Source of the DNA: Datisca glomerata
Taxonomy: Eukaryota > Streptophyta > Magnoliopsida > Cucurbitales > Datiscaceae
Assembly: GCA_003255025.1 (NCBI GenBank)
Contig: QANY01008292.1
Location: 32,752-96,751 of the forward strand
DNA length: 64,000 nt
Direction: 5' to 3'
Shown here one piece after another: positions 30,760 to 42,209 of this stretch. The position numbers and the translations under genes were made by a program. How positions within the stretch are numbered: the stretch's first letter is position 1; each line of letters begins with the position of its first letter. The notes beneath the pieces were generated by a model. That model did no database searches. It saw only the letters and a list, made by a program, of their open reading frames with translations, and had not been told where the DNA came from.

Positions 30760-31619
30760 AAAGCTACAAAGTCAAAAAAAGAGATAAGCCTAGAGAGCTA
30801 AAGCCAAAACAAATCTAAACTCAAAAAAATAAGCCCACTAAATCTCAACGCATTACAAAAACAAACCAAACTCCTCAATACAAAAAAAACAAATTAACAT
30901 ACTCAGCCTCTAAGGAGGCTCAAAAATCAAAAGGTTGAGATCCCAAGTAGCTTGGAGAGACAAGTTCAACTCTGAGGCAAGGACACCCCTAAGCAACCAA
31001 AGCCTATCCCTAATGGAGCCCGAGATAACCTTGACCAAAACAGCATTATCCCTGATTTTTATCTAGAAGATTCTGAGGTTCCTCTCCCTCCAAATATGGT
31101 AGATAAAGGATGTGAATAGAAGCTTCATAATGGAGCTAACAAGGGACTAACCTTTGGCCTTAACTAGGAGCCAAGAGATCAATTGACAACGGTTGGAGTG
31201 GCGGCTGTTCAAACCACATTTAGCTAGAAGACTGTCCCAAATTGACCTTGTGGATTTGCATCCCACAAAAAGGTGCTCAGCTGACTCACACCCACCCATG
31301 CAAAATACACATGAAGAGCTAATAGATGTAGGCATGGACCAATGTTCCATTCTATCCTTAGTCAGCAACTTGCCTTTGATAGCCACCCAAGAGAGGAAGC
31401 TAAACCTAGGCACATGGCGATTGAAGAAAAATCATAATTAGCTAGAATCTACCAATTAGGGAACACACTTTGAGAAATTGAAGAAAACCTAGGGAATTTC
31501 ACTTTAGTTTCCACCAAAGAGCATAAATTCAGATGAAAGTCTCTACACAACTTCCTGACCTCCGCTTGCTTGAGAGTACTATTAAAGACTCTCACATTTC
31601 AAGTGGCAAGATTAATCAT
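30760..31619 (-). pseudogene. LINE-C ORF2 remnant: endonuclease start joined to zf-RVT
   Basis: It begins MINLAT*NVRVFNSTLKQAEV, with a stop at the Trp of the usual WNIRG, runs through LCSLVETKVKF (catalytic Glu kept) to about 31430, and then switches to the C-terminal MPRFSFLSWVAIKGKLL and CVFCMGGCESAEHLFVGC (zf-RVT). The rest of the endonuclease and the whole reverse transcriptase are missing. 30760-31140 is a degenerate C-terminus and 3' UTR. It has no enzymatic function. Confidence 0.85.
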
Positions 31620-34116
31620 AGATTGATTGGGCAGTGGGTTACACCACCTTTGATAACCAATTTCCCCTTCACCTTACTAGGGTGAGGGGTACCTTTCCCT
31701 TTCTTCTTCAGCTTCTTCTTGGAGCTCTTAGAATCTTGGCCCACATTGTCTTCATTAGTACCCATCTTCATCTCCTCCTCACCATGTGGAGCCTCTTCTA
31801 TGGGTGGGAGCATGGCTATAGGGATATCCAAAGAACTACGCTCCAAATCATTGAAACTTGGAACAATAGCTAAGCTTTTTACCTGCTAAAGGAGACTTTC
31901 TCCCAAATTTCTTTTTTGTGACCACTGTCCATCCTTCTCCTGAATTAGATTCAGTGGGATGGGGGGGGGGGGTTAATGGTGGCAATGGAAATTATAGGGA
32001 GCTTGGGTGTTGATATTTTGGTGGGGCTAGGAGATGGAGATGAGGTCTCTTTGGGGGAGTGGGGAGAGGAGGGGGGAGTGGTTGGTTAGGGGCTTGAGGA
32101 AGAAGGGAAGGTTTAGGTTTATGGACTAAGGGGACCACATTACAATCATGGCCAAATATGTTACACTTGTAACATCTTTTAGGTAGAGCTTCATATTCAA
32201 CTTGAACATTAATAGGGAACCACCCATCCAATCTAAGATCAATATCAAATTGCTTAACCACCCTAGTTTGGGAACTGATTTCAACACAAACCCGAGCATA
32301 CTCATATTTACCTCCTTTGGCTATCCACGGGTCAGTATAGAGAGGAGTACCAACAGCACTAACAATGTGCCCCAAGGCCTCTGCTGACCTTAGTTCAAGG
32401 GGAACATTCCAAAGCCTTACCCAAATAGGGATCTTAGTGACCTTCTCCTTGCAAAATTTGACATCAGGCTGCCATTTTTGGAGAATAATGGGCTTACCAA
32501 GTAAGAACCAAGGTCCAGCTTCAAGAACAGTATCTCTAGCTTCAATAGAGTCAAATTTGAAAAAGAAGACATCCTTGTTGGTTGAGACCTCAACTAAACT
32601 TTTTTTTCCCCATAATTGCATGGAAATAGTCTTAACCAAATGCAAAGGAGAGGACTTACCCACATAGAAACCCACAAGACAACTTTCCCATTTTGCAAAG
32701 CTTTCTTTGGATATGCAACCCGGTAGCATGACTGTAATTCTTTCTTCTTCAAATATTGTCGTTTCTTCATAAGCCATGTGAAGCTTTTGCCCCTGATTTT
32801 GCTTAACTTTTTCAGCCCAAGATCCCTTAGTAGTAGGGTTACTAGTTGGGGCAGCTTTACAAAGTTTCTCATAGATAACATTGTTCTCCAAAGGGAGAGG
32901 GGGAGGGATCTCTCTACTAATTCCTTGAGTAAAAGGATAAAGTTTAAGATCTTGGACCACAGCATTATACTCAGGGAAATTACCTTGTTGACCACTAGTC
33001 AAAGGCTCACCCATGGTTAGGGTAAGATTGGCTTGATTAGGGTAATTGGTTGATCAAGCAAAGGCTTAATTTGGAGCTCACTAGGACAAGCTTCTTTATC
33101 TATTTTGGTGACATTAGGACAGCCCTTTGCAGGTGAAGGACGTCCTTTTTCTTGTTGCCCACTAGTCAAAGGCTCAACCAAGGTTAGGGAAAGGTTAGCT
33201 CTACTAGGGGTAAGAGGTTGGTCAAGCAAAGGCTGAATTTGGGTCTTTAAAGGACAAATAGCTTTTCCTAGTTTGGTGAAAGTAGGACACCTTTTTGCAG
33301 ATGAAGGACAGCCCTTTTCAGGTGTAAGAGCTGCCAGCTGAGGGAAGGACAAGTCCTTTTCCTTAAAACCTGGAAAGTTGTCTTGCTTTTCCTTAAAACC
33401 GGATCTGTGTCGGGCACCCTTTGGACCGTTGGTTTTGGGGCTGCATTGGCTTGAATCACACCTAACTCAGGTGTATTGAAGCTTTCTTCACCATGAACAG
33501 CTTGAAGCTTCAAACCCTTGATTTCTGAATGATTAGAGATCAGAAGGCCACCATGATTGGACACGTGAAAAACAGGAGGCAGATTCTTTGTTTTTTCTTT
33601 AAATATGTTATTCAAAGGTTTGATGGGCCCTTCGCTAAGCATGCTGCCAGGCTTAGAGGAGCCATTAAAGCTGCCAGACCTAACCCACCATTAAAGCTGG
33701 AGCTTACACCTTGGGAAGGAACATTCTTCGCAGAACCAAAAGGAGCTTCTATGGACCTACCCTTTGTCAAAGTAACATTATCCCCTAACTTTTCAACTTC
33801 GGGAGGGCTGAAAGTCAAATCTTTGGTCGTACCAGGAGAACATTCTTTCCACCATTCTCTGAAAAATCCAGAACTGAATCTTCTTCTTTTTCACCCAAAA
33901 ACTCACCATTATTGACTTTTGGGGAAGCTATACTATATGTTCTTCTCCACCCAAAAAATTACCTTCTATAACTTCTGGGTTTTCCAGCATGGAACTTCCA
34001 CCTCCATTAAACTTGAGAACAGCTTCATGAGACATAGAATTCTTCTTGCCTGAAATTTTCTTACTGATCTTTGAAACTTGCTGAGTCTTGGCTTCAAAAT
34101 AAGCATCATTCACCAT
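31616..34116 (-). pseudogene. LINE-C ORF1 (DUF4283), several frameshifts
   Basis: It starts MVNDAYFEAKTQQ at 34116. The N-terminal half is split among frames (34116-33928, 33818-33612, 33642-33268, 33352-33017), and then 33014-31992 is open with SWAEKVKQNQGQKL, the DUF4283 domain (GPWFLLGKP, IPIWVRLWNVP) and a knuckle RCYKCNIFGHDC, followed by a Pro-rich tail. The last part (31846-31616) is Lys-rich (SSKKKLKKKGKG). A one-base deletion near 33035 separates two of the frames. The linker contains a tandem duplication (see the repeat at 32985-33315). The product would be a nucleic-acid-binding ORF1p if repaired by evolution. Confidence 0.85.
32985..33315 (-). repeat. Tandem duplication (~160 bp unit) in LINE-C ORF1 linker
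   Basis: Two adjacent units share EPLTSGQQ, a CP-x2-TK motif, and IxPLLDQP in the same order. The unit boundary is near 33150. The units have diverged, so the duplication is not recent. Confidence 0.75.
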
Positions 34117-34238
34117 TTTCGAAACTATGCTCAGCTCCTCCTGGAGGAGGAGCAAAAGAAAACCCTCACCTGGTTTCTAGAGAGAAGGGAGAGCTTCTCT
34201 CTCTAGAAAACAGCTTTTACTTGATTCTAAGTTCAAAG

Positions 34239-34344
34239 AGGAGTGTAACACGAGGAATTCCCAAATGGTCACCCAACTTAGTACTACTCTCATCCAAGCA
34301 CGCTTAACTTCAGAGTTTTGATGGGATCCGGTGCTTTAACACTG
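34239..34344 (-). pseudogene. 5S rRNA-like sequence, copy 2 (5' end altered)
   Basis: Minus-strand AGCACCGGATCCCATCA, CTGAAGTTAAGCGTGCTTGG, GAGAGTAGTACTA and CTCGTGTTACACTCCT are plant 5S rRNA, colinear over ~106 nt. The internal A-box is kept, but the C-box reads GTTGGGTGACCATTTGGG instead of GATGGGTGACCTCCTGGG. The first ~15 nt of 5S are replaced by LINE ORF1-like sequence. No TSD is visible. A remnant of a Cassandra-type element, whose LTRs carry 5S sequence, is an alternative I cannot exclude. Confidence 0.8.
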
Positions 34345-34441
34345 ACTTACCATGAGAAAAAGCTCTATTAATACCCTTTCCAGCACCTCTAATGACCATA
34401 CTCACACCTGAATATTGAGCAAAGTACCCCTCATTTACCAT
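34345..34441 (-). pseudogene. LINE ORF1 N-terminal fragment (MVNEGYF type)
   Basis: ATG at 34441 in ACAATGG begins MVNEGYFAQYSGVSMVIRGA, 32 codons, then runs into the 5S-like sequence. The MVN-acid-x-Y start and context match ORF1 starts of the other LINEs (MVNDEYS, MVNDAYF), but the rest is unlike families I-III, so this may be a further family. It is short, so the identification is tentative. Confidence 0.5.
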
Positions 34442-34457
34442 TGTAAATCTGCCAAAC

Positions 34458-37208
34458 TTTTTTTTTTCGGTAAATTAAAAAAATTGTATAAACCGAAGAA
34501 GAAAACATACAAATATACAAGGGGTATACCCCAGGAAAAAGACACAAATAACAAGGAACCAGCCAACACACAAGCTGGAGGCACCCCAACACTAACAGAA
34601 GATTACAAGTGATAACAGCCTAAAGAAACAGAAGAACCAAGCTTAATTGTCAAAAATAGAGGCATTCAATCCCCAGGCAAGCTGAATGGTTTTGTTATCT
34701 TCAGTCACAGAAAACCCTTTGAGACTCAAAAATCTACCTTTAATGGCATTTCTAATGCAAGCCAAGACCACTTTCTTGTCCCTCATTTTGCCCTCAAAGA
34801 CTCGATTATTTCTCTCTCTCCAGATATGATAGACAAACGAGCTGAACATAAGCTTCAACATAAGGCTCAAGAAGTAACCTTTCCTAGCTTTCACAAGGAG
34901 CCAGGAGATAAGTTGATTCCAGTTCCTAGGAGAAGACACCAAGCCACACAAACCAACCAAATTCTGCCAAATAAAGCTAGAATAAGGGCAAGAAACAAAC
35001 AGGTGTTCAGAGGATTCTGAAGGATGCAAGCAAAGAACACAACTACTAACATTGGAAAACCCAGGAGAGGAGGTCCAAGCAGCCAATCTATCCGCAGTTG
35101 CAAGCCTATTAAGAACAGCAAGCCAAGTAATAAAGCTATATCTGGGGATATGCTTCTTAAACCAAATAAGAGGAGCCCATCTCACTTTTTCACCAGCTGG
35201 AGCCAGTTTCCTATAAGTGTGCCCCACAGAGAAAAGACCAGAGGGAGAAAGAGTCCAAATCCAAGAGTCCAAAGAGGACTCTTTAGGAGGGGGAAGATGG
35301 ATCTCTCTAATAGTGATAAGCTCATGGGAGTTAGAAATAGGCCAGTTCCAAGCTGCATTCTGGATCACTGAGCTGACCTTGGTAGTCCAATCCCAACCTG
35401 TACCAAAATAAATCCTAGGACCAAACCTTTGAGAAAGAGCCCCCAAAGGGTGCCAAGGGTCCAATAGAAGAGAGATCTGCTCACCATTTCCCACAAGAGC
35501 TTTGCAATACCCAGCAAACTTGTCTCTGATTTTCAGAATTTTCCTCCAACTCCAAGAAGGATTAGTGGCAAGCTTAACCAAGAAGATAGAGCTCTTCTTG
35601 ATCAAGAAAAACTTGCACCAATCCTTCCAAAGGGAAGCTTTATCCAAAGAGACCAGGAACCAGAAATGCTTAGCCACAGCCACTTCATTAGCTAGAGAGA
35701 GATCTCTAAGGCCCAAACCTCCTTGGGACTTATCAAGGCACAAGTCACTCCAAGCCACTTTAGCACCAGAATGCTTTACAGCTGAAGCGTTCCACAAGTA
35801 ATTCCTAATAACCACCTTAATCATATTTAAGATTTTCTTGGGAAGAATAAATAAGCCAGCCCAGTATTGAAAGATAGCATAGAGCACGGATTTAACCAAC
35901 TGTAATCTTCCAGCATAAGAAAGGTAGTTAGACTCCCAAGACTTCACCCTAGCTGTGATATGGTCTACTATGGTGATACAATCTGTTTTTCTAAGCTTTG
36001 ACGAAATCAAAGGAACCCCAAAGTATCTCATAGGAAGCTCCCCAATGCTGAAATTGCACAAGTCCAGAATTGCTTGAGAAGTTGAAGGATGGACCCCAGA
36101 CATGAAAATCTGACTTTTTTGTAGATTAGGTTGAAGACCAGACATGGCCTCAAACAAGTTTAAGCTCTCCATAATAAGATGAACAGAAGTAATATCACCC
36201 TTACAGAAGATAAAGAGATCATCAGCAAAGCACAAGTTAACAATACCAAGCTCCTTACAACTCCAGTGATAGCCAAATTCCGCTTGATGAGAGGCATGCT
36301 TGAGAATACCAGAAAGAACCTCCATAACCAACACAAACAGATAGGGAGAGATAGGATCACCCTGTCTAAGCCCTTTAGCACCAGAGAAGAAGCCAGTCAA
36401 CTCCCCATTGACCACAATAGAGAAAGAAGGAGAGGAGATACACTCCATCACACAGTTAGAGAAATGATCGGGAAACCCCAAGCAATCAAAGATTCTCCCG
36501 ATACTCTCCCAATTCAAGCTATCATAAGCCTTTTTTATATCAACCTTGAAAGCACATCTGGGACTATTAGAAGGCCTATGGTAACCTCTAACCAGCTCTT
36601 GAAATAAGAGGATGCTGTCAGCAATTCTCCTCCCTGGCACAAAAGTAGCCTGGTTGCTACTAATAAAATCAGGGAGCACTATCTTAAGTCTATCAGCAAG
36701 CATTTTAAAAATGCATTTATAAACAACATTACAACAAGATATAGGCCTAAAGTCACCAACCTTAGAAGGATTGGGGACCTTAGGAAGAAGAGCAATGGAA
36801 GTAGAGTTAACCTGTTTCAATAAAGATTGAGAGCTAAAAAACTCCAAAACAGCCTTAGTAACATCTTTGCCCACAACATGCCAACATCTTTTGAAGAAAC
36901 CAGCAGAGAAGCCATCTGGACCAGGGGCTTTACTACTCCCCAAACTAAAGATAGTTGTGTGAACGTCTTCCTTTGTATAAGGGTGGTTGAGGATAGCTAA
37001 GTGAGCTTGAGAGAGCTTATTAGGGAGAATCTGAGAGAGAACACTCCAATCCACCTCCTGATCAATGTGAGAAGTCCCAAGAAGATTCCTATAATAAGAA
37101 AGGATTTGATCTTTGATAGCCTGGTCACCAGTAATAAGGTCACCCTCCTCATTAACCAACTGATTAATTCTGGATCTGACTCTATTCTTCTTTAGTTTCT
37201 GAAAAAAG
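34458..37208 (-). mobile_element. LINE-E: family I, 5'-truncated (2.75 kb)
   Basis: It carries a complete 3' tail (with the CCAGC/GCTGG stem that LINE-A lacks) and ORF2 from just before the reverse transcriptase to the end. It ends abruptly at 37208 in the region equal to ~2898 of LINE-A. No TSD is visible. Confidence 0.92.
34643..37207 (-). pseudogene. LINE-E ORF2, truncated but open (RT and zf-RVT)
   Basis: The frame is open for 838 codons from Met at 37159 and beyond to the truncation. It includes DFRPISCCN, a FADD catalytic site and CVLCLHPSESSEHLFVSC. It lacks the endonuclease and has no start or promoter of its own. Small changes from LINE-A (ATFVPGRRIADSI, MRYFGVPL) show it is a separate copy. 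High openness suggests a young insertion. Confidence 0.92.
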
Positions 37209-37287
37209 TTGTCTTCTCTAAAACCTTTGGCATAGTAAAATCTTCCCCTGACATTATCTTTGATGAGTTTCTCAATATGAACTTATC
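37209..37287. other. Unassigned 79 bp between LINE-E and NAG-3 LTR
   Basis: I see no match to any element in the window. The minus strand reads open for about 25 codons (KIMSGEDFTMPKVLEKT), which is too short to assign. It might be the pre-insertion flank. Confidence 0.4.
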
Positions 37288-38037
37288 TGATTCAAACCCA
37301 CTAGGCGACCTGCCATAGAAACCCGATAACAATGATGGTTCAAGAACGCAAGGATCGATTTTAAAGAAGAAGAAACCCCAACCCGTTTTCTATGATACAA
37401 TGAGAACCTTAGGTATAAGACCTAAGACCCAAATTGATGCTTCCAAAAAAAGCCAAAGGTGTGGTTTAGACACCAGACTTAAGAACAGGAAGGAAAAGTG
37501 AGTGATAAGTCTAGGTTTTAGACGCCACAAGAATATTCTTAATAAGTCAGAAAAGTTCTAAGAAGAACCAAAGAGAAAACTATCACAAACAAATTATATT
37601 GATCAAAGTTGTTTAATTCATTGTGAAACATTGCTTAAATAGAAAAAAACTAGAAGCCTAAAGAGTCCTAAAGTGTTTAAAACCTAAATAAATTTAAAAG
37701 ATAAAATAAATATAAATTACAATAAATAAGGAACTTATAATCCACCCAAAAGACTCATATTGGTTGTCCACTTCTAGGTTAGGATTGCCAAGGTGTCATG
37801 CTCTAATAGACCACCATTGGCTGCCCACTTATAGGTTAGGATTGCCAAGTTGTCTTGCTTCCTTGTCATCATTTAAAATGCCATGTCATGCTCCATGTTG
37901 ACTGCCATATTGAACGTCACATCATGCTCCATGTGGAATGCCACGTCATCCCCATGTGGGCTGTCATGTTGAACGTCATGAAATGCTCCATGTTGGACGC
38001 CACGCCATGCTTCATGTAGGCTGTCATGCTCCACGTT
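37288..38037 (-). repeat. NAG-3 3' LTR, start deleted
   Basis: The end TGATTCAAACCC (plus strand) equals the LTR terminus of NAG-1 (TGATACGAACCC). The minisatellite is at 37880-38037. The LTR start, PPT and the integrase tail are deleted, so the LTR joins the integrase C-terminal sequence directly at ~38037. Confidence 0.86.
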
Positions 38038-38571
38038 TTTGCCCTGGAAACCGTTCATTTCTCATGTGCACCCAAACCCAATCTCCGGGATCAAAAACAC
38101 ATTATGATACTCTATGTTGGCCAGTTTTGCATATTACTTCGTTCTCCTCTCAATATTGAGTTTTTTCTTATCATGTATTTGCTTAACGAATTCAGCCTTC
38201 CTCTTTCCATCTTGTTTATACCGAATGACATATGAGAATGTCTCAATGAACTCCACCCATTCAGGTTGTCTTGCTTCTTTAAATGCTTCAAGTACTTATG
38301 ACCGTTATGAATCACAAACACCTGCAAAAGTGAAACAATATTGCTCGGCAAAGAACTGGTGAGATCGTTAGTACATAAAAGAGCCTCTTTTTGCATAAGT
38401 ACAATAAGGGGTTGATGTGAAAATAATGATTTCTTGATCTCACTTTTATTTGTAATGTAATTGAATTTTTCCTCTCTCGCTCTCACTATGGCTTTAATGC
38501 CCTCCTTTTCTTTTCTCTCAACTCCTTTCCCCTCATTTTTCTCTACCTCTCTTTGACTTTCATGCTCGTTT
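38038..38571 (-). pseudogene. NAG-3 RNase H-integrase fusion, frameshifted
   Basis: It reads MVRAREEKFNYITNKSEIKK, VIHNGHKYLKHLKKQDNLN, then (in another frame) FVKQIHDKKKLNIERRTK and WVHMRNERFPGQK. The joint is the same as in NAG-1 and NAG-2. Compared with NAG-1 it has lost a few bases around the Trp-Val-Glu motif. It has no catalytic residues. Confidence 0.84.
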
Positions 38572-39115
38572 TCACTCTTTCTTTTGTTCACTCCATTTAT
38601 TTTGTTCACTCTCTTTCTTTTGATCACTCCCTTTTTGCAACTTCACTTGATCTTTGTAAATCTGATTTTGTGTCACTCGAACAAGAGTAATCAACTTTTG
38701 ATTGTGTTCAAAATAGTACTGATTAGAGAACCCATCATGCTTCACTCGTCTATCAAATTTCCATGGCCTTCCCCACAACAAAGGTCCAACTCGCATTGAT
38801 ATTACATTACAAAACACCTCATCTTCATATTTACCGATTTGGAATGAGAGTCGCACTTGCTTTTCCACGTTTACCTCACCTCTATCATTCAGCCATTTCA
38901 ACTTGTAGGGTTGGGGATGTTTAGCTATTAGCAGTCCTAATTTATCCACCATTGTGGTAGCAACGTTAGTACAACTACCTCCATCAATACTCATACTACA
39001 CACCTTGTTTTGATCGTGGCATCTAGTACGAAAGATGTTTTCTCGTTGCACCTCACCATTTTCTTTGATTTGCACACTTAGAGCTCTGCTGCGACAACTA
39101 ATTCTCTTTGTACAT
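38572..39115 (-). pseudogene. NAG-3 retropepsin-like region
   Basis: Open at 38572-39075: MSIDGGSCTNVATTMVDKLG with the active-site loop intact, then LLWGRPWKFDRRVKHD and a Lys/Glu/Gln tail. The acidic linker upstream is cut near 39120, where a deletion joins it to gag. Together with NAG-1 this shows the protease region staying open in two of three copies. Confidence 0.78.
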
Positions 39116-39119
39116 CACA

Positions 39120-39282
39120 CTCCTCATTATCCTCACTTCCACTTGAGTTGTACGTGTACCACCCCACCTTTTGAGTTGCTGCTCAACCTTAATGGCCATG
39201 TGCACCATATCTTCCAACTCCACATAATTTTGCATCTCTACCCAAACATGAATTCGGTTCAATCCATGCAAAAACCTATCCA
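39120..39282 (-). pseudogene. NAG-3 gag C-terminal part, up to LINE-F
   Basis: It reads FLHGLNRIHVWVEMQNYVEL and MVHMAIKVEQQLKRWGGTRT, then is deleted up to the acidic linker. The gag continues at 47634 on the other side of LINE-F; CAAAAACCTA at 39269-39278 is the left TSD. Confidence 0.85.
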
Positions 39283-40014
39283 TTTTTATTGGTAGACAAA
39301 TTGTATAAACCAAAAGATACTTACACATGTACAAGGGGCATACCCCAGGAAATACAAAATTAGAGCTTGATTAGAGGCTTAAGATCTGCACGTAAATTAA
39401 ACTGGTAAAATGTAAAGTACTGAAATTAGATACCAAGGCTTTATAAGACAGCCAAGTTTACAAAATGCTTGGGTTAAGACCCCATCTATCCACTAAGCAT
39501 AGATTAGTATCATTAGTGCCAAAACACTTCGAATCCCAAAGCCTTAACTGACTAACTGTGAGATAGCTTCAATTAGGATCTTGGAATCTCTGATTTTGCC
39601 TTAAAATATCCTTGCATTTCTTTCTCTCCATATATAATAGATGAAGGAAGTAAAAGCTAGCATAACTAGGACTCCTCCGAGTGACTTCCCTTTTGCATTA
39701 GCTAGCATCTAATCTACAAACTGATCCCAATCCCTAACCTGGCAGTGCAGATCACATTTGTTCACAAATGTGGCCCATACTGTGGCTGAATAACAACAAT
39801 TGACAAAAAGATGCTCATGTGTCTCCTGGTAGCCAACACAACACACACAATCAGACAAAACTCTGGTGTTTGGTCCCTTTATTCAACCCTATCTCTAGTG
39901 GCAAGTTTGTTTCTCAAAACCAACCAAGAGATAAAGCTGCACCTTGGGATGTGTTTTCAGAACTGTATCACATTTGCCCGCTTAACCGGTTGTCTTGTAG
40001 GGGACAGTGCCTTA
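39283..40014 (-). pseudogene. LINE-F ORF2 C-terminus and 3' UTR
   Basis: It carries a degraded zf-RVT region with many stops, then a 3' UTR with the AGCCT-like stem, GGGGTATGCCCC hairpin and a terminal GGTTTATACAATTTG...CCAA stem. It is nearly the same as 52390-52811 of LINE-H. It continues ORF2 from 40183 across the tail insertion. Confidence 0.84.
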
Positions 40015-40182
40015 TTTTTTTTCCGGTAAATTAAAAAATCGTATAAACCGAAGAAGAAACATACAAATATACAAGGGGCATACCCCAGGAAAAAGACACA
40101 AACAAAAAGGAACCAGCCAACACACAAGCTGGCGGCACCCAAACACTAACAGAAGATTACAAGAGATAACAGCCTAAAGAAA
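40015..40182 (-). mobile_element. 5'-truncated family I LINE tail (~168 bp) in LINE-F
   Basis: It equals the 3' UTR and poly(A) of family I (CCAGCTTGTGTG...GCTGG stem, GGGG hairpin, terminal TTCGGT stem). It interrupts LINE-F ORF2 between SSQNGDF and the zf-RVT part. Only a short microhomology (AAAGAAA) is seen at its 5' joint, and no clear TSD. Confidence 0.88.
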
Positions 40183-42209
40183 TCTCCATTCTGACTTGAA
40201 CTCCATTTCCAAACATCTTGTCTTTGAGCTTGGGGAGGAGGTATTGGAACACTTCTAATCTCAAGAAGCTCAAAGGTGTTTGAAGTTAGCCAATGCCATT
40301 GATTGTCTTGAATGACAACACTCACCATAGAGTCCATAGTCCAAGATATTCCTGACAAAAGGCTTTACCCAAATCTGGCCCAAAAGACACCTAGAGGACG
40401 CAAGTTATCTGTCAGAAGCTGGACAGTATTACCATCTCCAATAGTAATAGAGCAAAAGGGCAGAAACTTGCTCCCGAGCTTGAGAAGCTTTCTCCAAACC
40501 CAAGATGGGTTAGAAGGAATGGAAACCAAGAAAATTGAACTCTTTTTGATTAGGTATGTTTGACACCAATCTTTCCAAAGTGATATTTTAGAAGGGAGTA
40601 GCAAGAACCATAAGTGTTTGGCTATAGCAACTTCATTAGCGAGAACCAGATCCCTAAGGCCCAACCCACCTTGTACCTTGTCAAAACACAGGTCTGCCCA
40701 AGCTACCTTGGCCCCAGAAGCTTTAGTATCTTGACCATTCCATAATAAATTTCTTACCAAGCATTGGACTGTCTTCACCACTTTTTTTTAGGGAGAATGA
40801 AGAGACCACTCCAAAAGTTGACCATAGCCATAAGGACAGTCTTGATAAGTTGGCATCTTCCTGCATAAGACAAATACTTTGATTCCCAAGACTTGACAAT
40901 CTGATTTGGTAAGCTTGGTTGTAATGAGTGGGACACCAAGATATCTAACTGGAAGAGACCCTTCTGTAAAACCCAGTTCAACATGAATGATAGAAGACAT
41001 CTCTGGGCTCACTCCTGATAAGAACAGTTGGCTCTTTGAAATATTTGGTTGCAGCCCTGATAGCTCTTGGAAAATGGCCAAAGCTTCCTTAAGCACATGT
41101 ACGATGTTTCTCTCTCCTTTACAGAACAAGAGTAGGTCATCAGCAAAGCACAGATTGACTAAGTTAAGCTCTTTGCACCTCCAATGGAACTGGAACTCTG
41201 AGTGTTTGGCTGCAAAGCTCAAGATCCCTGTCAAGACCTCCATGATGATGACCAAGATGTAAGGAGAGATTGGATCCCCTTGTCTAATTCCTTTAGCACC
41301 CCTAAAGTAACCATGCGGCTCACCATTTATATTCACTGAGTATGAGGGAGAAGAAAGGCACTCCATGACCCAAGAAATGAAAACATTTGGGAAGCCAAGG
41401 CATTGAAAAGCTTTACCTATTAGTGACCAGTTCACACTATCATTGGCTTTCTTAAGGTCCACCTTGAGAGCACACCTTGGCAAACCAAGTGATCTATGGT
41501 AGCTTCTAAGTAATTCTTGGGAGAGAAAAATATTGTCAGCCATTCTCCTTCCTGGGATAAAAGCACTTTGGTTTTGACTTACGATGTTGGGTAATACAAG
41601 CTTCAGTCTTTTAGCAAGTATTTTTGTGATGCACTTGTAGACTACATTGCAGCAAGAGATAGGTCCAAAGTCCCCAATACTAGTGGGATTATGGACCTTT
41701 GGTATTAAGGTGATTGTAGTAGAGTTAACCTCTTTTAGTAGATTACCTATAGTAAAGAACTCCAAAACAGCTTTGGTTACATCCCCACCCACTACATGCC
41801 ATGCTTTCTTAAAGAGCCCGACTGAAAAACCATATGGTCCAAGAGCTTTGCCACTTCCCATACCCAAAATAGCTTGCTTGACCTCATTTTCTACAATGGG
41901 AAGAGCCAAAGGTACAACCTGATCAGGTCCTAGATTTCTTGGCAAAGCACAATCAAGTATACTCCAATTGACTCTCATTTCTTCATTTGTACCCAAGAGG
42001 TTTTTGTAGTAATCCAAGATATGATCCTGGATCTCCTCATTGGAAGTAAGTAGAGAGCCTTGGTTGTCCAGGTGTGTAATCTTAGTTTTGAATCTATTCT
42101 TTTTCATGCTTTGAAAAAAGAAAGAAGTGTTCTGATCACCCAATTGAAGCCATTGTACTCTTGACTTCTGCCTGTAGATGCTCTCTTCAGCATGTCTAAG
42201 CTCAAAGAA
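40183..42209 (-). pseudogene. LINE-F ORF2 reverse transcriptase, frameshifted
   Basis: The main open part (40788-42143, 451 aa) has MGDQNTSFFFQSMKKNRFKT, GPYGFSVGLFKKAWHVVGGD, GDFGPISCCN (Arg lost), RQGDPISPYILV and the intact FADDLLLFCKG. Frameshifts at about 40790-40985 separate it from the 3' part (40365-40781, VQGGLGLRDLVLANE). A stop near 42210 separates it from the endonuclease. RT activity is not expected. Confidence 0.87.

Larger units (their letters stand above)
30688..34204 (-). mobile_element. LINE-C: family III, internally deleted
   Basis: Minus strand: 5' UTR with hairpin (34134-34153), a frameshifted ORF1, ORF2 with only its first ~65 codons joined to the zf-RVT end, and the common 3' tail (30688-30760). 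Both element termini are present, so it is a deletion derivative rather than a 5'-truncated copy. Confidence 0.87.

Noticed and set aside
31960..31972. G-run (GGGGGGGGGG) as a G-quadruplex signal
   Set aside because: A single run without the spaced tracts needed; it lies in the Pro-rich tail of LINE-C ORF1 and is probably homopolymer growth.
34239..34344. Certain assignment of 5S-like copy 2 to a Cassandra LTR
   Set aside because: No LTR pair, TG/CA ends, PBS or TSD can be seen; kept only as an alternative.
37209..37287. Part of LINE ORF1 or a host exon
   Set aside because: A 25-codon open reading with no motif is not enough to support either.
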